DNA of 17,946 nucleotides from ANME-2 cluster archaeon (GCA_022353185.1 JAKRWB010000189.1:1-17946), one strand, 5' to 3'; positions 1 through 6,884 are shown, numbered from the stretch's first letter. The notes: generated by a model not told the origin, from the sequence alone. Numbers and translations: made by a program.

Positions 1-236
1 TTTCCACATTGTCCTGTGAGCGTCACACATTCCATTACTGATAATGCATGTCACAGTAGGGTCACTCCGAATGGAGGGAGGGGCATTTCTGCAATTCACG
101 ATATGACTTTCTTGTCACAGCCGTACTGATAGTACAATGTCTTAAGCTACTTAAACAAAACGATTTGTTGCTTTGAATCCTGTTTATAGGTCATTAATTT
201 AAATTCACATCATCCCCCCAAAAGAATCCCATCCAT
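1..236. other. Left-edge non-coding stretch
   Basis: I see no convincing gene here. One plus frame stays open from base 1 to a TGA near 129, but its composition is not protein-like. There is a small inverted repeat TGTGA-GCG-TCACA at 15-27, and TGTCACAG occurs again around 50 and 115. It lies downstream of the minus-strand gene ending at 237. A G-run precedes no obvious hairpin, so no terminator can be called. Confidence 0.5.
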
Positions 237-1445
237 TCAAAGGAAATCCAGCAAAGTCCTCTGTTTCATCCTTTTATCCAGCAGACTGGACTTATGGTAC
301 CACTCATCCCTCCCAGTATTAAGCCGGGTAGACATATCCCCCAACGCATCATCAATAGAATCAAACTTCAAAGGCAACATCGACATAGCATACCTCGCAG
401 CTTCCCTCACCACCCATACTCCCAGCGGCGCCCAGTAGTCAGGAGTAATCTCCCGTATGGCAAAAACACTGGCACTGCGGCGCAGGTAATGCAGATGTTC
501 CAGCACAGGCAGCCTTGCAGCGTAGTACCCGCCGCCCAGGTTTGAGTGTCCCTTCTTGCCGTTGTGGTCTTCCCAGTCAGCCTCCACTGTGGTGTCACCG
601 CCAGACCACACAGCTCTTGGCATCCATATCTCAATAAGTTCAAATGCCGGTGGTCCGGGAATCACCAGTATTTCGAAATGATTGCCGTGCAGTCCCCCGC
701 TGTATACCTGTATCTCGCCAATTTCGGGATAATACCTGATATCATCAGCAAGCATCTTACCCACCATATCATCAGTGGCAGTGATAGACCAACGCGTAGG
801 CACAATCTTGCGCTTCTTTCCCAATAACCCGATAGAAAGCAGTCTGTTAATGTGGTCTGTGGAGACATCTGCACTGTACATCTCCCGGACTGCATCCGCT
901 GCTGCAACATCACTATCACCCACAGCCCGGTCCACATGTCTGGGTACAGCCGGATTCTGTGCAATGTCGAGTTTGGTAACCTCTCCTGCAGGACCCATTG
1001 GTGAGAGCACACCGTCAAATCGCAGGTCCATACGGGGTGCTTTGCGGAACCATACCTCAGTGTCCACAGGGGTCTCGGACAGTGCCAGTTCCTGCGTCTT
1101 CTGGAGCATAGCATCAGGTGAGCTGGCATCCTTCACATTAAAATGCATATTAGACCTGACCAGGCTGGACCTGAGTCCCACAATTTCCCCTATATCCAGA
1201 TTGTTCCATGTGGCTGGAGCATCATAGGTAACTGCGTCCTTGCCTATCACATCAGGCGGCACCAGAGGTCCGGCAGATACCTGTGGATATCCATACCGTC
1301 CCACAAATATCGAAGGAGGGGAAGAGCCAAAGATATTATCAGAAAGTTTCTGTGTCGTACCCAGAGGTTTGAACTTCTCCAGGATTGGACAGGCCGGGCG
1401 GCCGCACAGTCCCTTACCTTTGCAGGATACACACAGCGAGGTCAT
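237..1445 (-). CDS. nreA: NreA-type archaeal DNA repair protein (DUF650/DUF651)
   Basis: 402-residue protein of the archaeal Nre family (COG1602), which in haloarchaea is known to act in DNA-damage tolerance and to bind PCNA. Three things are visible. An N-terminal zinc-binding cluster has Cys 5, 8, 14 and 19 (C-x2-C-x5-C-x4-C). The body has the size and sequence style of the DUF650/DUF651 domains. The very C-terminus, QRTLLDFL, fits the PCNA-interacting PIP box (Q-x-x-hydrophobic-x-x-aromatic-aliphatic). The ATG has no clear Shine-Dalgarno, but an AT-rich TATA-like CTTTAAAG lies about 26-29 bases upstream, so a leaderless mRNA is plausible. The UPF0175 gene lies upstream on the same strand across a 133-base gap. 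The nreA name rests on the paired zinc cluster and PIP tail and is fairly sure. Confidence 0.9.
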   Translation of the reverse strand: MTSLCVSCKGKGLCGRPACPILEKFKPLGTTQKLSDNIFGSSPPSIFVGRYGYPQVSAGPLVPPDVIGKDAVTYDAPATWNNLDIGEIVGLRSSLVRSNMHFNVKDASSPDAMLQKTQELALSETPVDTEVWFRKAPRMDLRFDGVLSPMGPAGEVTKLDIAQNPAVPRHVDRAVGDSDVAAADAVREMYSADVSTDHINRLLSIGLLGKKRKIVPTRWSITATDDMVGKMLADDIRYYPEIGEIQVYSGGLHGNHFEILVIPGPPAFELIEIWMPRAVWSGGDTTVEADWEDHNGKKGHSNLGGGYYAARLPVLEHLHYLRRSASVFAIREITPDYWAPLGVWVVREAARYAMSMLPLKFDSIDDALGDMSTRLNTGRDEWYHKSSLLDKRMKQRTLLDFL

Positions 1446-1469
1446 GTAATTTCATATTGGCTGCCGGAT

Positions 1470-1480
1470 ACTTTAAAGGT
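1470..1480 (-). promoter_or_regulatory. Candidate TATA element for nreA
   Basis: On the minus strand this reads ACCTTTAAAGT. Its centre is about 29 bases before the nreA ATG at 1445, which suits an archaeal TATA box serving a leaderless transcript. The assignment is by position and composition only. Confidence 0.3.
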
Positions 1481-1578
1481 AGCATTGGCCATATTGGTAC
1501 AATCTTAAAAACCAGTTATTTTGGTTGTATCTTTACATGGCATAAATAAGTGGAGTAGAATTAGATACTGTAGTCATA

Positions 1579-1866
1579 TCATCCAATGATGCTTTCAAGA
1601 GTGTTCAAGTCATTTTCAACATCTTCGGTGGTGTAATTCAGTGGAACACCACTCTTATCCAGAATAGTCAGCATCTCCCATTTATTTCTTGCACCGGCCA
1701 CTTCAGCAGCTTTGCCAAGAGATAGTTTACCTTCCCTGTATAGTTCAATAGCAAGTGTCCTCTTTATGAAATCCGGCATCTCACTTTCGCTGACCTTGAC
1801 TGAGAATGGAAAACTTTGTGGAAGACTAACAGTGGTCTTTACGTCGCTCATTTTATCAAATATCAT
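1579..1866 (-). CDS. UPF0175 family putative antitoxin (HTH-like)
   Basis: 95-residue small protein. The stretch from about residue 35, with an IELYREGKLSLGKAAEVAGA core, is typical of UPF0175 (COG2886), a family predicted to be antitoxins with a helix-turn-helix fold and usually paired with a PIN/DUF3368-type toxin. No toxin gene is visible beside it: the downstream gene is nreA and the upstream side is a divergent promoter region. The start is uncertain. The ATG at 1866 and a second in-frame ATG at 1851 (giving MSDVKTTVSL) both lack a strong ribosome-binding site. A perfect 12-bp palindrome at 1891-1902 lies just upstream and would suit autoregulation. The family is fairly sure; the function is inferred. 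Confidence 0.75.
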   Translation of the reverse strand: MIFDKMSDVKTTVSLPQSFPFSVKVSESEMPDFIKRTLAIELYREGKLSLGKAAEVAGARNKWEMLTILDKSGVPLNYTTEDVENDLNTLESIIG

Positions 1867-1890
1867 TTTGTATCTGATGGTACTTTAACG

Positions 1891-1902
1891 TTTTCTAGAA
1901 AA
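1891..1902. promoter_or_regulatory. 12-bp palindrome upstream of UPF0175 gene
   Basis: TTTTCTAGAAAA is perfectly self-complementary and lies 25 bases before the ATG at 1866. It could be an operator for the HTH-like protein encoded next to it. This is inferred from symmetry and position only. Confidence 0.3.
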
Positions 1903-2000
1903 TATTTCAAAACTGCGTTTATCGAGAGTGACATCACTTTTTTCATCTCATCAATGTCAGAAAAATAATAGTGAATAATACCGTGCCACGCACCATAAAC

Positions 2001-2028
2001 ATACATTTAATGTATATTGATATTTATA
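2001..2028 (+). promoter_or_regulatory. ccm cluster promoter with embedded 15-bp palindrome
   Basis: Bases 2001-2015, ATACATTTAATGTAT, form an inverted repeat with perfect 7-bp arms around a central T. It is AT-rich and overlaps the TATA-like tract (TTAATGTATATT) that lies about 27-35 bases before the ccmE ATG at 2042. A second TATA-like run, TATTTATA, is at 2021-2028. No Shine-Dalgarno precedes ccmE, so the transcript may be leaderless or nearly so. An operator overlapping the TATA box would be a repressor or redox-regulator site; that role is inferred. Confidence 0.4.
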
Positions 2029-2041
2029 TTGAAAGTAGAAA

Positions 2042-2404
2042 ATGGACCTTGATAAGAGAACTTTGTTAGGTATTCTTACTATACTATTTTGTATTGCCCT
2101 GGGGTACAGTGCAATTAACAATTACCTGGTGCACTATGAGACAGTTGGAGATGTACTTGCCCACCCGCCAACAGGCGACGTGAGAGTTAGCGGAAAACTC
2201 GCATCAGAACCCACCAGTAACGGCGCCACTTACAACTTTCAGATAACAGACGGCAATGCTACAATGGACGTGATATTCAAGGGCAACCTGCCATCATCAT
2301 TCAGCCTTGACTCAGACGTGGTAGTTCAGGGTAAATTGGGTGAAGACCACGTCTTCAGGGCAGTAACCGTCATTACCAAATGTCCATCCAAATTTGAGGT
2401 CTGA
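2042..2404 (+). CDS. ccmE: Cytochrome c maturation heme chaperone CcmE
   Basis: 120-residue CcmE. This family binds heme covalently on the outer face of the membrane and hands it to the CcmF lyase for attachment to apocytochromes c. There is one N-terminal membrane anchor (about residues 8-27), then an OB-fold domain with the family pattern VRVSGKLA ... YNFQITDG ... VVVQGKLG. Bacterial CcmE attaches heme through His in HxxxY. Here the aligned position is Cys114 within TKCPSKFEV. This is the archaeal cysteine variant (CxxxY, the so-called type I* system), but with Phe118 replacing the usual Tyr. The protein ends two residues after that Phe, lacking the long bacterial tail. The next gene starts 2 bases after the stop, so the two are co-transcribed. 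Confidence 0.9.
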   Translation: MDLDKRTLLGILTILFCIALGYSAINNYLVHYETVGDVLAHPPTGDVRVSGKLASEPTSNGATYNFQITDGNATMDVIFKGNLPSSFSLDSDVVVQGKLGEDHVFRAVTVITKCPSKFEV

Positions 2405-2406
2405 AC

Positions 2407-2721
2407 ATGGTATATACGCTACAGGCACTGCATGACATGAACACCGGCATCATACTTGCAACACTTACAATGGCTTATTTAAAAGGGAGGACTGCAACTC
2501 GTTCCAATCTTGGACTGGCTGCCCTTGTGATGTTCATTATCAGCTTATTGCCCACACCCCTCCACGGCACAGGAATATTGGGTATCGCTGTTCTGTTATG
2601 TACCTATGCCTTTGTTTATTATAACTGGCAGCATGTGGAGATACGGGGTTTGGCACTGGTTGCCTTAATTATTATCATGTTAAATGTAGTGATAGGGTTC
2701 AGGCTGAGAGGCATCATATAG
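2407..2721 (+). CDS. Small integral membrane protein between ccmE and ccmF
   Basis: 104-residue hydrophobic protein that I do not recognise. It has about four predicted membrane helices (roughly residues 10-26, 33-51, 53-72 and 79-98) and short charged loops. A GAGGT ribosome-binding site inside the end of ccmE sits 6 bases before the ATG, and only 2 bases separate it from the ccmE stop, so translation is probably coupled. It has a single His in a PTPLHG loop between helices two and three, plus one at HVEIRG. These could in principle contact heme, but that is speculation. Position suggests an accessory role in heme delivery or in holding CcmE and CcmF together. It is not long enough to be CcmC and lacks the WWD heme motif. 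Confidence 0.75.
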   Translation: MVYTLQALHDMNTGIILATLTMAYLKGRTATRSNLGLAALVMFIISLLPTPLHGTGILGIAVLLCTYAFVYYNWQHVEIRGLALVALIIIMLNVVIGFRLRGII

Positions 2722-2806
2722 TCCTTTAAATGAATTTAGCACATTTATGCACTATCAACAATCTGAAAAATGTGACACAAAAAGGTGAATGGAAAAAGGT
2801 AGATAT

Positions 2807-4681
2807 ATGAATCTTGGAGAGATTTTTTTATACCTGTCATTTTTGTCAGGACTGTTGACGCTGCTGCTGCTGTGGGAATCGCCACGGCTTGATTATATTA
2901 ATACCCTGATACCTTACCGCAAATGGTCCATGCGAATATCTGCCACCTTTTTGTCACTGGCCGTGGCACTTTTGGCCTATTATTTCCTGGTTTCGGATTT
3001 CTCCATAAATTACGTATATTCATACAGCAGCCTGGACCTGGCCCCTATCTACAAACTCTCAGCAGTCTGGACCGGGGAAGAAGGTTCCATGCTGTTCTTC
3101 ACCCTGGGATTGTTGCTTATTGCCGCATATATGCTGGAAAAGTACGAAAGCGGTGCTGAGCGCCCTATCATCCTTGCTCTGGCATTGCTACTGCTACTCC
3201 TCACCATCATGCTTGGTCCTTTTGCAACCACATTACATTCACACCCGGAAATGACCGACATACCAACAGACGGCTTGGGACTCAATCCGCTACTGGTCAA
3301 TATTTGGATGGTATTCCATCCTCCAGGCATATTCATAGGCTATGCATTGATGTCAGTGGTATTTGCCTCAGCAGCCGTCCATGCCCCTGATTGGGAATTA
3401 AAAAGCAGGGAATTTGCCCGCTGGGCATGGTTGATTCTGGGAGCAGGTATCGTATCAGGCTGTATATGGTCCTATGAGGTATGGGAGTCGTATTGGATAT
3501 GGGACCCGGCATTTACCAGTTCATTGATGGTCTGGTTGATGCTGACAGCATACCTGCATACTGCTATCAGGTTCAGGAAGTCATGGGACATGAACCTTCT
3601 ATCCCCGTCCACGGGTATCATGAGTTTCGTCATTGCCATGTATTCGATCTATATTATCAGGAGTGGTACCATTCAATCCGTACACAGTTTCGGAGAGACT
3701 GGCAAGAACATGTTATTACTTTACATGGTTGTGGCATTGTTCGTCATTTCTATTGGTATAATGATCAACCGGGGAATGAAGAATAGAAAAAAACAGAAAT
3801 CTTCTGATTCTGAAGGACTGCTGTCTGATAGCAACCTTTTCCTGCTGACGACAGTCCTCTTCTTGATGTTGTCAGCCGTACTGTTCACTGGACTGTCATA
3901 CTCACTGATATTGGATATATTCGGAAGCGGTATGGCCATATCAATAGAATTGTTCAATGACTGGTCATATCCACTGACCGTATTGTTGCTGGTAATAATG
4001 GGGTTGTGCATGTTCAGGGCCAGTTACCGGCGTCTTGCGTTCGTGCTTGGCGCAATACTCCTGCTGGTGTTTACAGGTCTGGATGTCACCAATGACAAAT
4101 ATGATAATATCTCGGTCGCAGTCATCGTCTTTGCGACATTATCTGGATTGTATCGTATTAGCAGGGCAGCCGTCTCAAAGGCACCCAACTGGGCGCGACT
4201 GCGTAGTGCTTCCCCCCACCTGGTTCACCTGGGCATTGCTATCATGCTTATGGGCGTGCTGATGAGTACCTATTATACTGGTGAAACCGTTTATTTCAGG
4301 TCATTTAATGAAAAAAAAATGGTAGGAGATTTTGAGATAGAACTGGTAGATCTTGCATTTCCGGCACAGCATGACCATTACACTGCAACGTTGACCAAGA
4401 TAGGCACGTATAATATTCACAGGAAAAATAGGTCAATCGTTGCAACAGGGGATGCATCGTTCGCAGAAGAAGGGGGAGAGTACATCACTCGACCTTTCAT
4501 CTACAATGGACTGTTGTCTGATGTGCGGATAACATATCAGGGAATTGGCACTACCACACCCATCTTCATATCTTTTGCAAACATCAAGGTTGTACCCGGC
4601 ATGTCAGTGATATGGGGTGGATGCATATTGATTCTCGTAGGAATGTTACCTGGATTATTTGGTAGGACTAAAAAGTTATGA
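2807..4681 (+). CDS. ccmF: Cytochrome c heme lyase subunit CcmF
   Basis: Large polytopic membrane protein (624 residues from the ATG at 2807) of the heme-handling CcmF/CcmC superfamily. It takes heme from CcmE and joins it to CxxCH motifs of apocytochromes. Visible marks are the YKLSAVWTGEEGSMLFF segment, matching the conserved W-G-x-x-G-S region; a tryptophan-rich WWD-like segment (WSYEVW then YWIWDP, encoded about 3467-3520); and outer-loop histidines in SHPEM and FHPPG. The bacterial WDPVENAS end of the WWD region reads WDPAFTSS here. Many hydrophobic helices run to a final one near the C-terminus. An upstream in-frame ATG at 2789 has AAGGTGA directly abutting it. The ATG at 2807 has AAAGGT about 6-7 bases before it and is preferred. 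CcmA, B, C, G and H are not in the window. Confidence 0.9.
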   Translation: MNLGEIFLYLSFLSGLLTLLLLWESPRLDYINTLIPYRKWSMRISATFLSLAVALLAYYFLVSDFSINYVYSYSSLDLAPIYKLSAVWTGEEGSMLFFTLGLLLIAAYMLEKYESGAERPIILALALLLLLLTIMLGPFATTLHSHPEMTDIPTDGLGLNPLLVNIWMVFHPPGIFIGYALMSVVFASAAVHAPDWELKSREFARWAWLILGAGIVSGCIWSYEVWESYWIWDPAFTSSLMVWLMLTAYLHTAIRFRKSWDMNLLSPSTGIMSFVIAMYSIYIIRSGTIQSVHSFGETGKNMLLLYMVVALFVISIGIMINRGMKNRKKQKSSDSEGLLSDSNLFLLTTVLFLMLSAVLFTGLSYSLILDIFGSGMAISIELFNDWSYPLTVLLLVIMGLCMFRASYRRLAFVLGAILLLVFTGLDVTNDKYDNISVAVIVFATLSGLYRISRAAVSKAPNWARLRSASPHLVHLGIAIMLMGVLMSTYYTGETVYFRSFNEKKMVGDFEIELVDLAFPAQHDHYTATLTKIGTYNIHRKNRSIVATGDASFAEEGGEYITRPFIYNGLLSDVRITYQGIGTTTPIFISFANIKVVPGMSVIWGGCILILVGMLPGLFGRTKKL

Positions 4682-4754
4682 AAATCGATGAGCGGATTCG
4701 TTTTTTACAACACACTCCCACCCCTACCCGTTCATCTCAATTTTTTTAGAATAT
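4682..4754. terminator. Convergent intergenic with oligo-T tracts
   Basis: This is a 73-base gap between the ends of ccmF (plus) and pcm (minus). It holds T6 near 4700 and T7 near 4741 on the plus strand. Archaeal termination commonly uses oligo-T without a strong hairpin, so these are likely plus-strand stop signals. No stable stem was seen. Confidence 0.35.
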
Positions 4755-5399
4755 TCAACTAAAACCGTATTTTCCAAGCAGAGGTACAAATACAACTCCA
4801 CCCTTTGGTTCTTTTTTGACCCCGTTGGTCCTGGTTACCAGATATAGTTCCTGTGTGTACCTGCCAACAGGTATTACCATCATTCCCCCCACATTCAATT
4901 GCTCCACCAATACATCAGGTATCTCAGGAGCAGCGCAAGCCACCGAAATCCTGTCAAACGGTGCTTCCCCTGGCAGGCCCCCACTACCGTCTGCGATGAT
5001 GACTGTGACGTCTTCCCGATAACCAGTTTCCAGTAAGTTATGGCGAGCCTCCTCACCCAGTGCCGGGATACGCTCGGTGGAATAGACATGTCCTCCCGGG
5101 CGCACCAGTTCAGCCATGACAGCAGCATGATAACCGCAACCACCACCCACCTCCAGTACCCTGTGTCCTGGCTTCAGGTCAAGCAGGTGGCACATTATTG
5201 CAACCATATGGGGGGCTGAAATTGTCTGGTCTCTACCGATACTCAGAGGATAGTCTGCATAAGCGGCAGGGCGTTCGTTCTCATTTACGAACAGGTGTCT
5301 GGCCACATGCTCCATTGCTGTGAATACCCGCTCAGATATTTCTCCATGACTGGATCGCAGTCTCTTTATCAGTCTTTTTCTTTCCGCTTCAAAGTCCAT
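4755..5399 (-). CDS. pcm: Protein-L-isoaspartate O-methyltransferase
   Basis: 214-residue class I SAM methyltransferase that methylates isoaspartyl residues so that damaged proteins can be repaired. The family signatures are clear: HLFVNE ... AYADYPLSIGRDQTISAPHM (substrate side) and then motif I VLEVGGGCGYHAAVMAEL at about residues 81-98 for SAM binding. A later acidic stretch and the C-terminal strand pattern MMVIPVGRYTQELYLVTR also fit. Length is normal for archaeal Pcm. The start ATG lies inside the end of the upstream zinc-finger gene (31-base overlap), so the two form an operon. This pairing of pcm with the HVO_0476 family also occurs in haloarchaea, to my recollection. Confidence 0.95.
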   Translation of the reverse strand: MDFEAERKRLIKRLRSSHGEISERVFTAMEHVARHLFVNENERPAAYADYPLSIGRDQTISAPHMVAIMCHLLDLKPGHRVLEVGGGCGYHAAVMAELVRPGGHVYSTERIPALGEEARHNLLETGYREDVTVIIADGSGGLPGEAPFDRISVACAAPEIPDVLVEQLNVGGMMVIPVGRYTQELYLVTRTNGVKKEPKGGVVFVPLLGKYGFS

Positions 5400-6088
5400 T
5401 GTGCAGACCCCCGCGGCTGGATTGCCGGGCCACTGCTATGTGGACGGGAATTACGTTTCTTACCATCCTTCTTATGGTCTAACCATTCAATACGTTCCAT
5501 TGAATCAGAAAAAACACGTCTGATATATTTGGCTGGCACCGGTGTCCCTTTTCTATCGACAGAACTGCCGTCTCTTAATTTTATCTTTTTTATCTGGAAA
5601 GTTTCGTTGTTGGAAGATAGTGTCTCACCAATGGTAAACTCTTTCTCACCATCAACTTTCATCTCAAAAGATGTGGTCTCCCAGCCTTTGTTTACTGATA
5701 TTTTAGCACTTACATTGTCGGTTGCCCTGGCCCAGATTGTCAGTATGCTGTCGGCACGAGCCATATTCACCCGTTTGCCACCCGATTCTATGGATGTAAC
5801 CTGCACAAAATTGGCCATCTCCCCGCTATCATCTTCTACAACAAACTCATCATCTATTGAAATGTTCTCTTCTGAATCAAGGGTAATTCTGCGACTTGCA
5901 GATGTGTCTTTTGAGCTAACCACCACTCTGAGGCTCACATGCCTGGTCTTTTCTTTCTGGTGGGGGTGGATTGAATCGCATTGCGTGCATTTAACCAACA
6001 GTCCAGGCTTTTCTTTCAATATGCTGTGTGGTACCGGCTCATCTGGCGAGCATTCCGGGCACACCACCTGTATAATCTCATGTTCCAT
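5369..6088 (-). CDS. HVO_0476 family zinc-finger protein
   Basis: 239 residues from the ATG at 6088 (MEHEIIQVVCPECSP). An N-terminal zinc ribbon has Cys10-x2-Cys13 and Cys34-x2-Cys37. It is followed by beta-rich segments (DDEFVVEDDSGEMANFVQVTSIE, and a second similar fold around GETLSSNNETFQIKKI) and a basic, proline/serine-rich tail that overlaps the start of pcm. This is the organisation of the archaeal HVO_0476 family, whose biochemical function is unknown. A GTG at 6106 could extend it by six residues, but GAGGT at 6100-6104 serves the ATG with 11-base spacing, so the ATG is preferred. The tail beyond about residue 200 looks unstructured. Confidence 0.85.
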   Translation of the reverse strand: MEHEIIQVVCPECSPDEPVPHSILKEKPGLLVKCTQCDSIHPHQKEKTRHVSLRVVVSSKDTSASRRITLDSEENISIDDEFVVEDDSGEMANFVQVTSIESGGKRVNMARADSILTIWARATDNVSAKISVNKGWETTSFEMKVDGEKEFTIGETLSSNNETFQIKKIKLRDGSSVDRKGTPVPAKYIRRVFSDSMERIEWLDHKKDGKKRNSRPHSSGPAIQPRGSAQWTLKRKEKD

Positions 6089-6173
6089 TGTACTTTTAAA
6101 CCTCACATTATTATTGAGTTATAAGATAGTAAATACTTCGATGCCTCAGGACTACCTTCCTACTTTATGAGAG

Positions 6174-6285
6174 ATCGATTAAGAGAAATAAATCGATAAT
6201 CTGCTGAAAAATGTATAAGTGTGGGACTTTGAAATCTCACACAAAAACAATTGTACAGGTTAGATATTACATCTAACAACTGCAC
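6174..6285. other. Cluster of inverted repeats in the 6089-6361 gap
   Basis: Three stem-loops follow each other in the gap upstream of the zinc-finger gene. The first is ATCGATT/AATCGAT at 6174-6196 with a 9-base loop. The second is GTGTGGGA/TCTCACAC at 6219-6242 with an 8-base loop and one G.U if read as plus-strand RNA. The third is GTTAGAT/ATCTAAC at 6259-6277 with a 5-base loop. The third is extended outward by GTACAG/CTGCAC (6253-6258 with 6280-6285, one mismatch that is a G.U on the minus strand, plus a two-base bulge). No ORF covers them. They could be part of a small RNA, a long leader of the downstream minus-strand gene, or protein-binding sites. Confidence 0.4.
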
Positions 6286-6321
6286 ATGTTCAAACTTACT
6301 TTAATTATGTTAACTATCCAT

Positions 6322-6343
6322 TACACTTTTGAAAAAAAGTGTA
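6322..6343 (-). terminator. Hairpin 3' of the CxxC mini-protein gene
   Basis: TACACTTTT and AAAAGTGTA form perfect 9-bp arms around GAAA on the plus strand, which reads TTTC on the minus strand. It lies 19 bases beyond the stop of the minus-strand gene ending at 6362 and carries T-runs on that strand, so it is a plausible terminator. It could equally end a plus-strand transcript coming from the stem-loop cluster. Confidence 0.45.
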
Positions 6344-6361
6344 TGACCATAAACCTCTGGA

Positions 6362-6586
6362 TTAGAATCTTTTTGGTCTGTGGTTTTGGTAGCAATCTCT
6401 GCAATAAACCGGCCTGTCAGGATCGGGTACGAAAGGCACTTCGGTTTCCTGCCCACAATCTGCACATGTTGCTTTGTGCATCTCGCGTGGACCAAACCCG
6501 CCACTACCGCCGCTACCGCCTCTGCCGCCGCTACTTCCGCCTCTGCCGCCACTACCGCCTCTGCTATTGAAACCTCTATCGTTCAT
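6362..6586 (-). CDS. CxxC-x17-CxxC zinc-ribbon mini-protein with RGG-rich tail
   Basis: 74 residues in two halves. Residues 4-32 are a low-complexity Gly/Arg/Ser run with repeated RGG/SGG, of the sort that binds RNA. Residues 38-74 hold Cys41-x2-Cys44, exactly 17 residues, then Cys62-x2-Cys65, with FVPDPDRPVYCRDC around the second pair. This spacing is the signature of the CxxC-x17-CxxC domain known from Methanosarcina and other archaea (TIGR04272, from memory), presumably a zinc ribbon. Upstream GGAAG is about 12 bases from the ATG, which is a weak site. A nucleic-acid-binding, possibly RNA-chaperone-like role is inferred from the RGG run. It is a lone gene, with a 148-base gap on its 5' side and the stem-loop-rich gap downstream. 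Confidence 0.8.
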   Translation of the reverse strand: MNDRGFNSRGGSGGRGGSSGGRGGSGGSGGFGPREMHKATCADCGQETEVPFVPDPDRPVYCRDCYQNHRPKRF

Positions 6587-6734
6587 ATGTTATTTACTTC
6601 CATTTTAATTCTAATCAACTAATTCAAAAAGAGCCGCACTTGAGAAATTGAGATTCCTAATGAGGTCAATAAAATTAATCGACAGCCTTCTTTACAACCT
6701 ACTGGTTTATAGATGTTTTGCCTGATTCCACAAC

Positions 6735-6884
6735 TCACCGGATTATAGTCAAATTCAATTCCTTCCAGTTATCTTCGACCCCTTCCAGCGACTGCACAAC
6801 CCCTGCATTAATCCCTGCAATAATCTTTTCCACAAAACGGTTCATCGGAATATCTTTCCCGTCAACTATCAATTCAAGTTCCAT
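6735..6884 (-). CDS. Small conserved-looking protein (49 aa) with strong RBS
   Basis: 49 residues starting MELELIVDGKDIPMNRFV. The start is decided by an excellent ribosome-binding site, AGAGGAGGTAAC, directly upstream of the ATG at 6884; a longer frame to 6941 has no such support. The sequence predicts a short beta strand, a turn (VDGKDIP), an amphipathic helix (FVEKIIAGINAGVVQSLEGV) and a final strand (WKELNLTIIR). I recall similar short methanogen proteins of unknown function, but no named family. It lies 62 bases downstream of the isomerase gene on the same strand and may share its transcript. The basis for calling it real is the RBS and the ordered composition. Confidence 0.65.
   Translation of the reverse strand: MELELIVDGKDIPMNRFVEKIIAGINAGVVQSLEGVEDNWKELNLTIIR

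Noticed and set aside
662..1129. Minus-strand 155-codon ORF inside nreA
   Set aside because: It is in another frame of a well-supported gene and is Arg/Cys/Trp-rich without domain.
5295..6170. Long plus-strand ORF (291 codons)
   Set aside because: It is antisense to pcm and the zinc-finger gene, both of which show clear family motifs. Its own sequence is Ser/Leu-rich with no domain.
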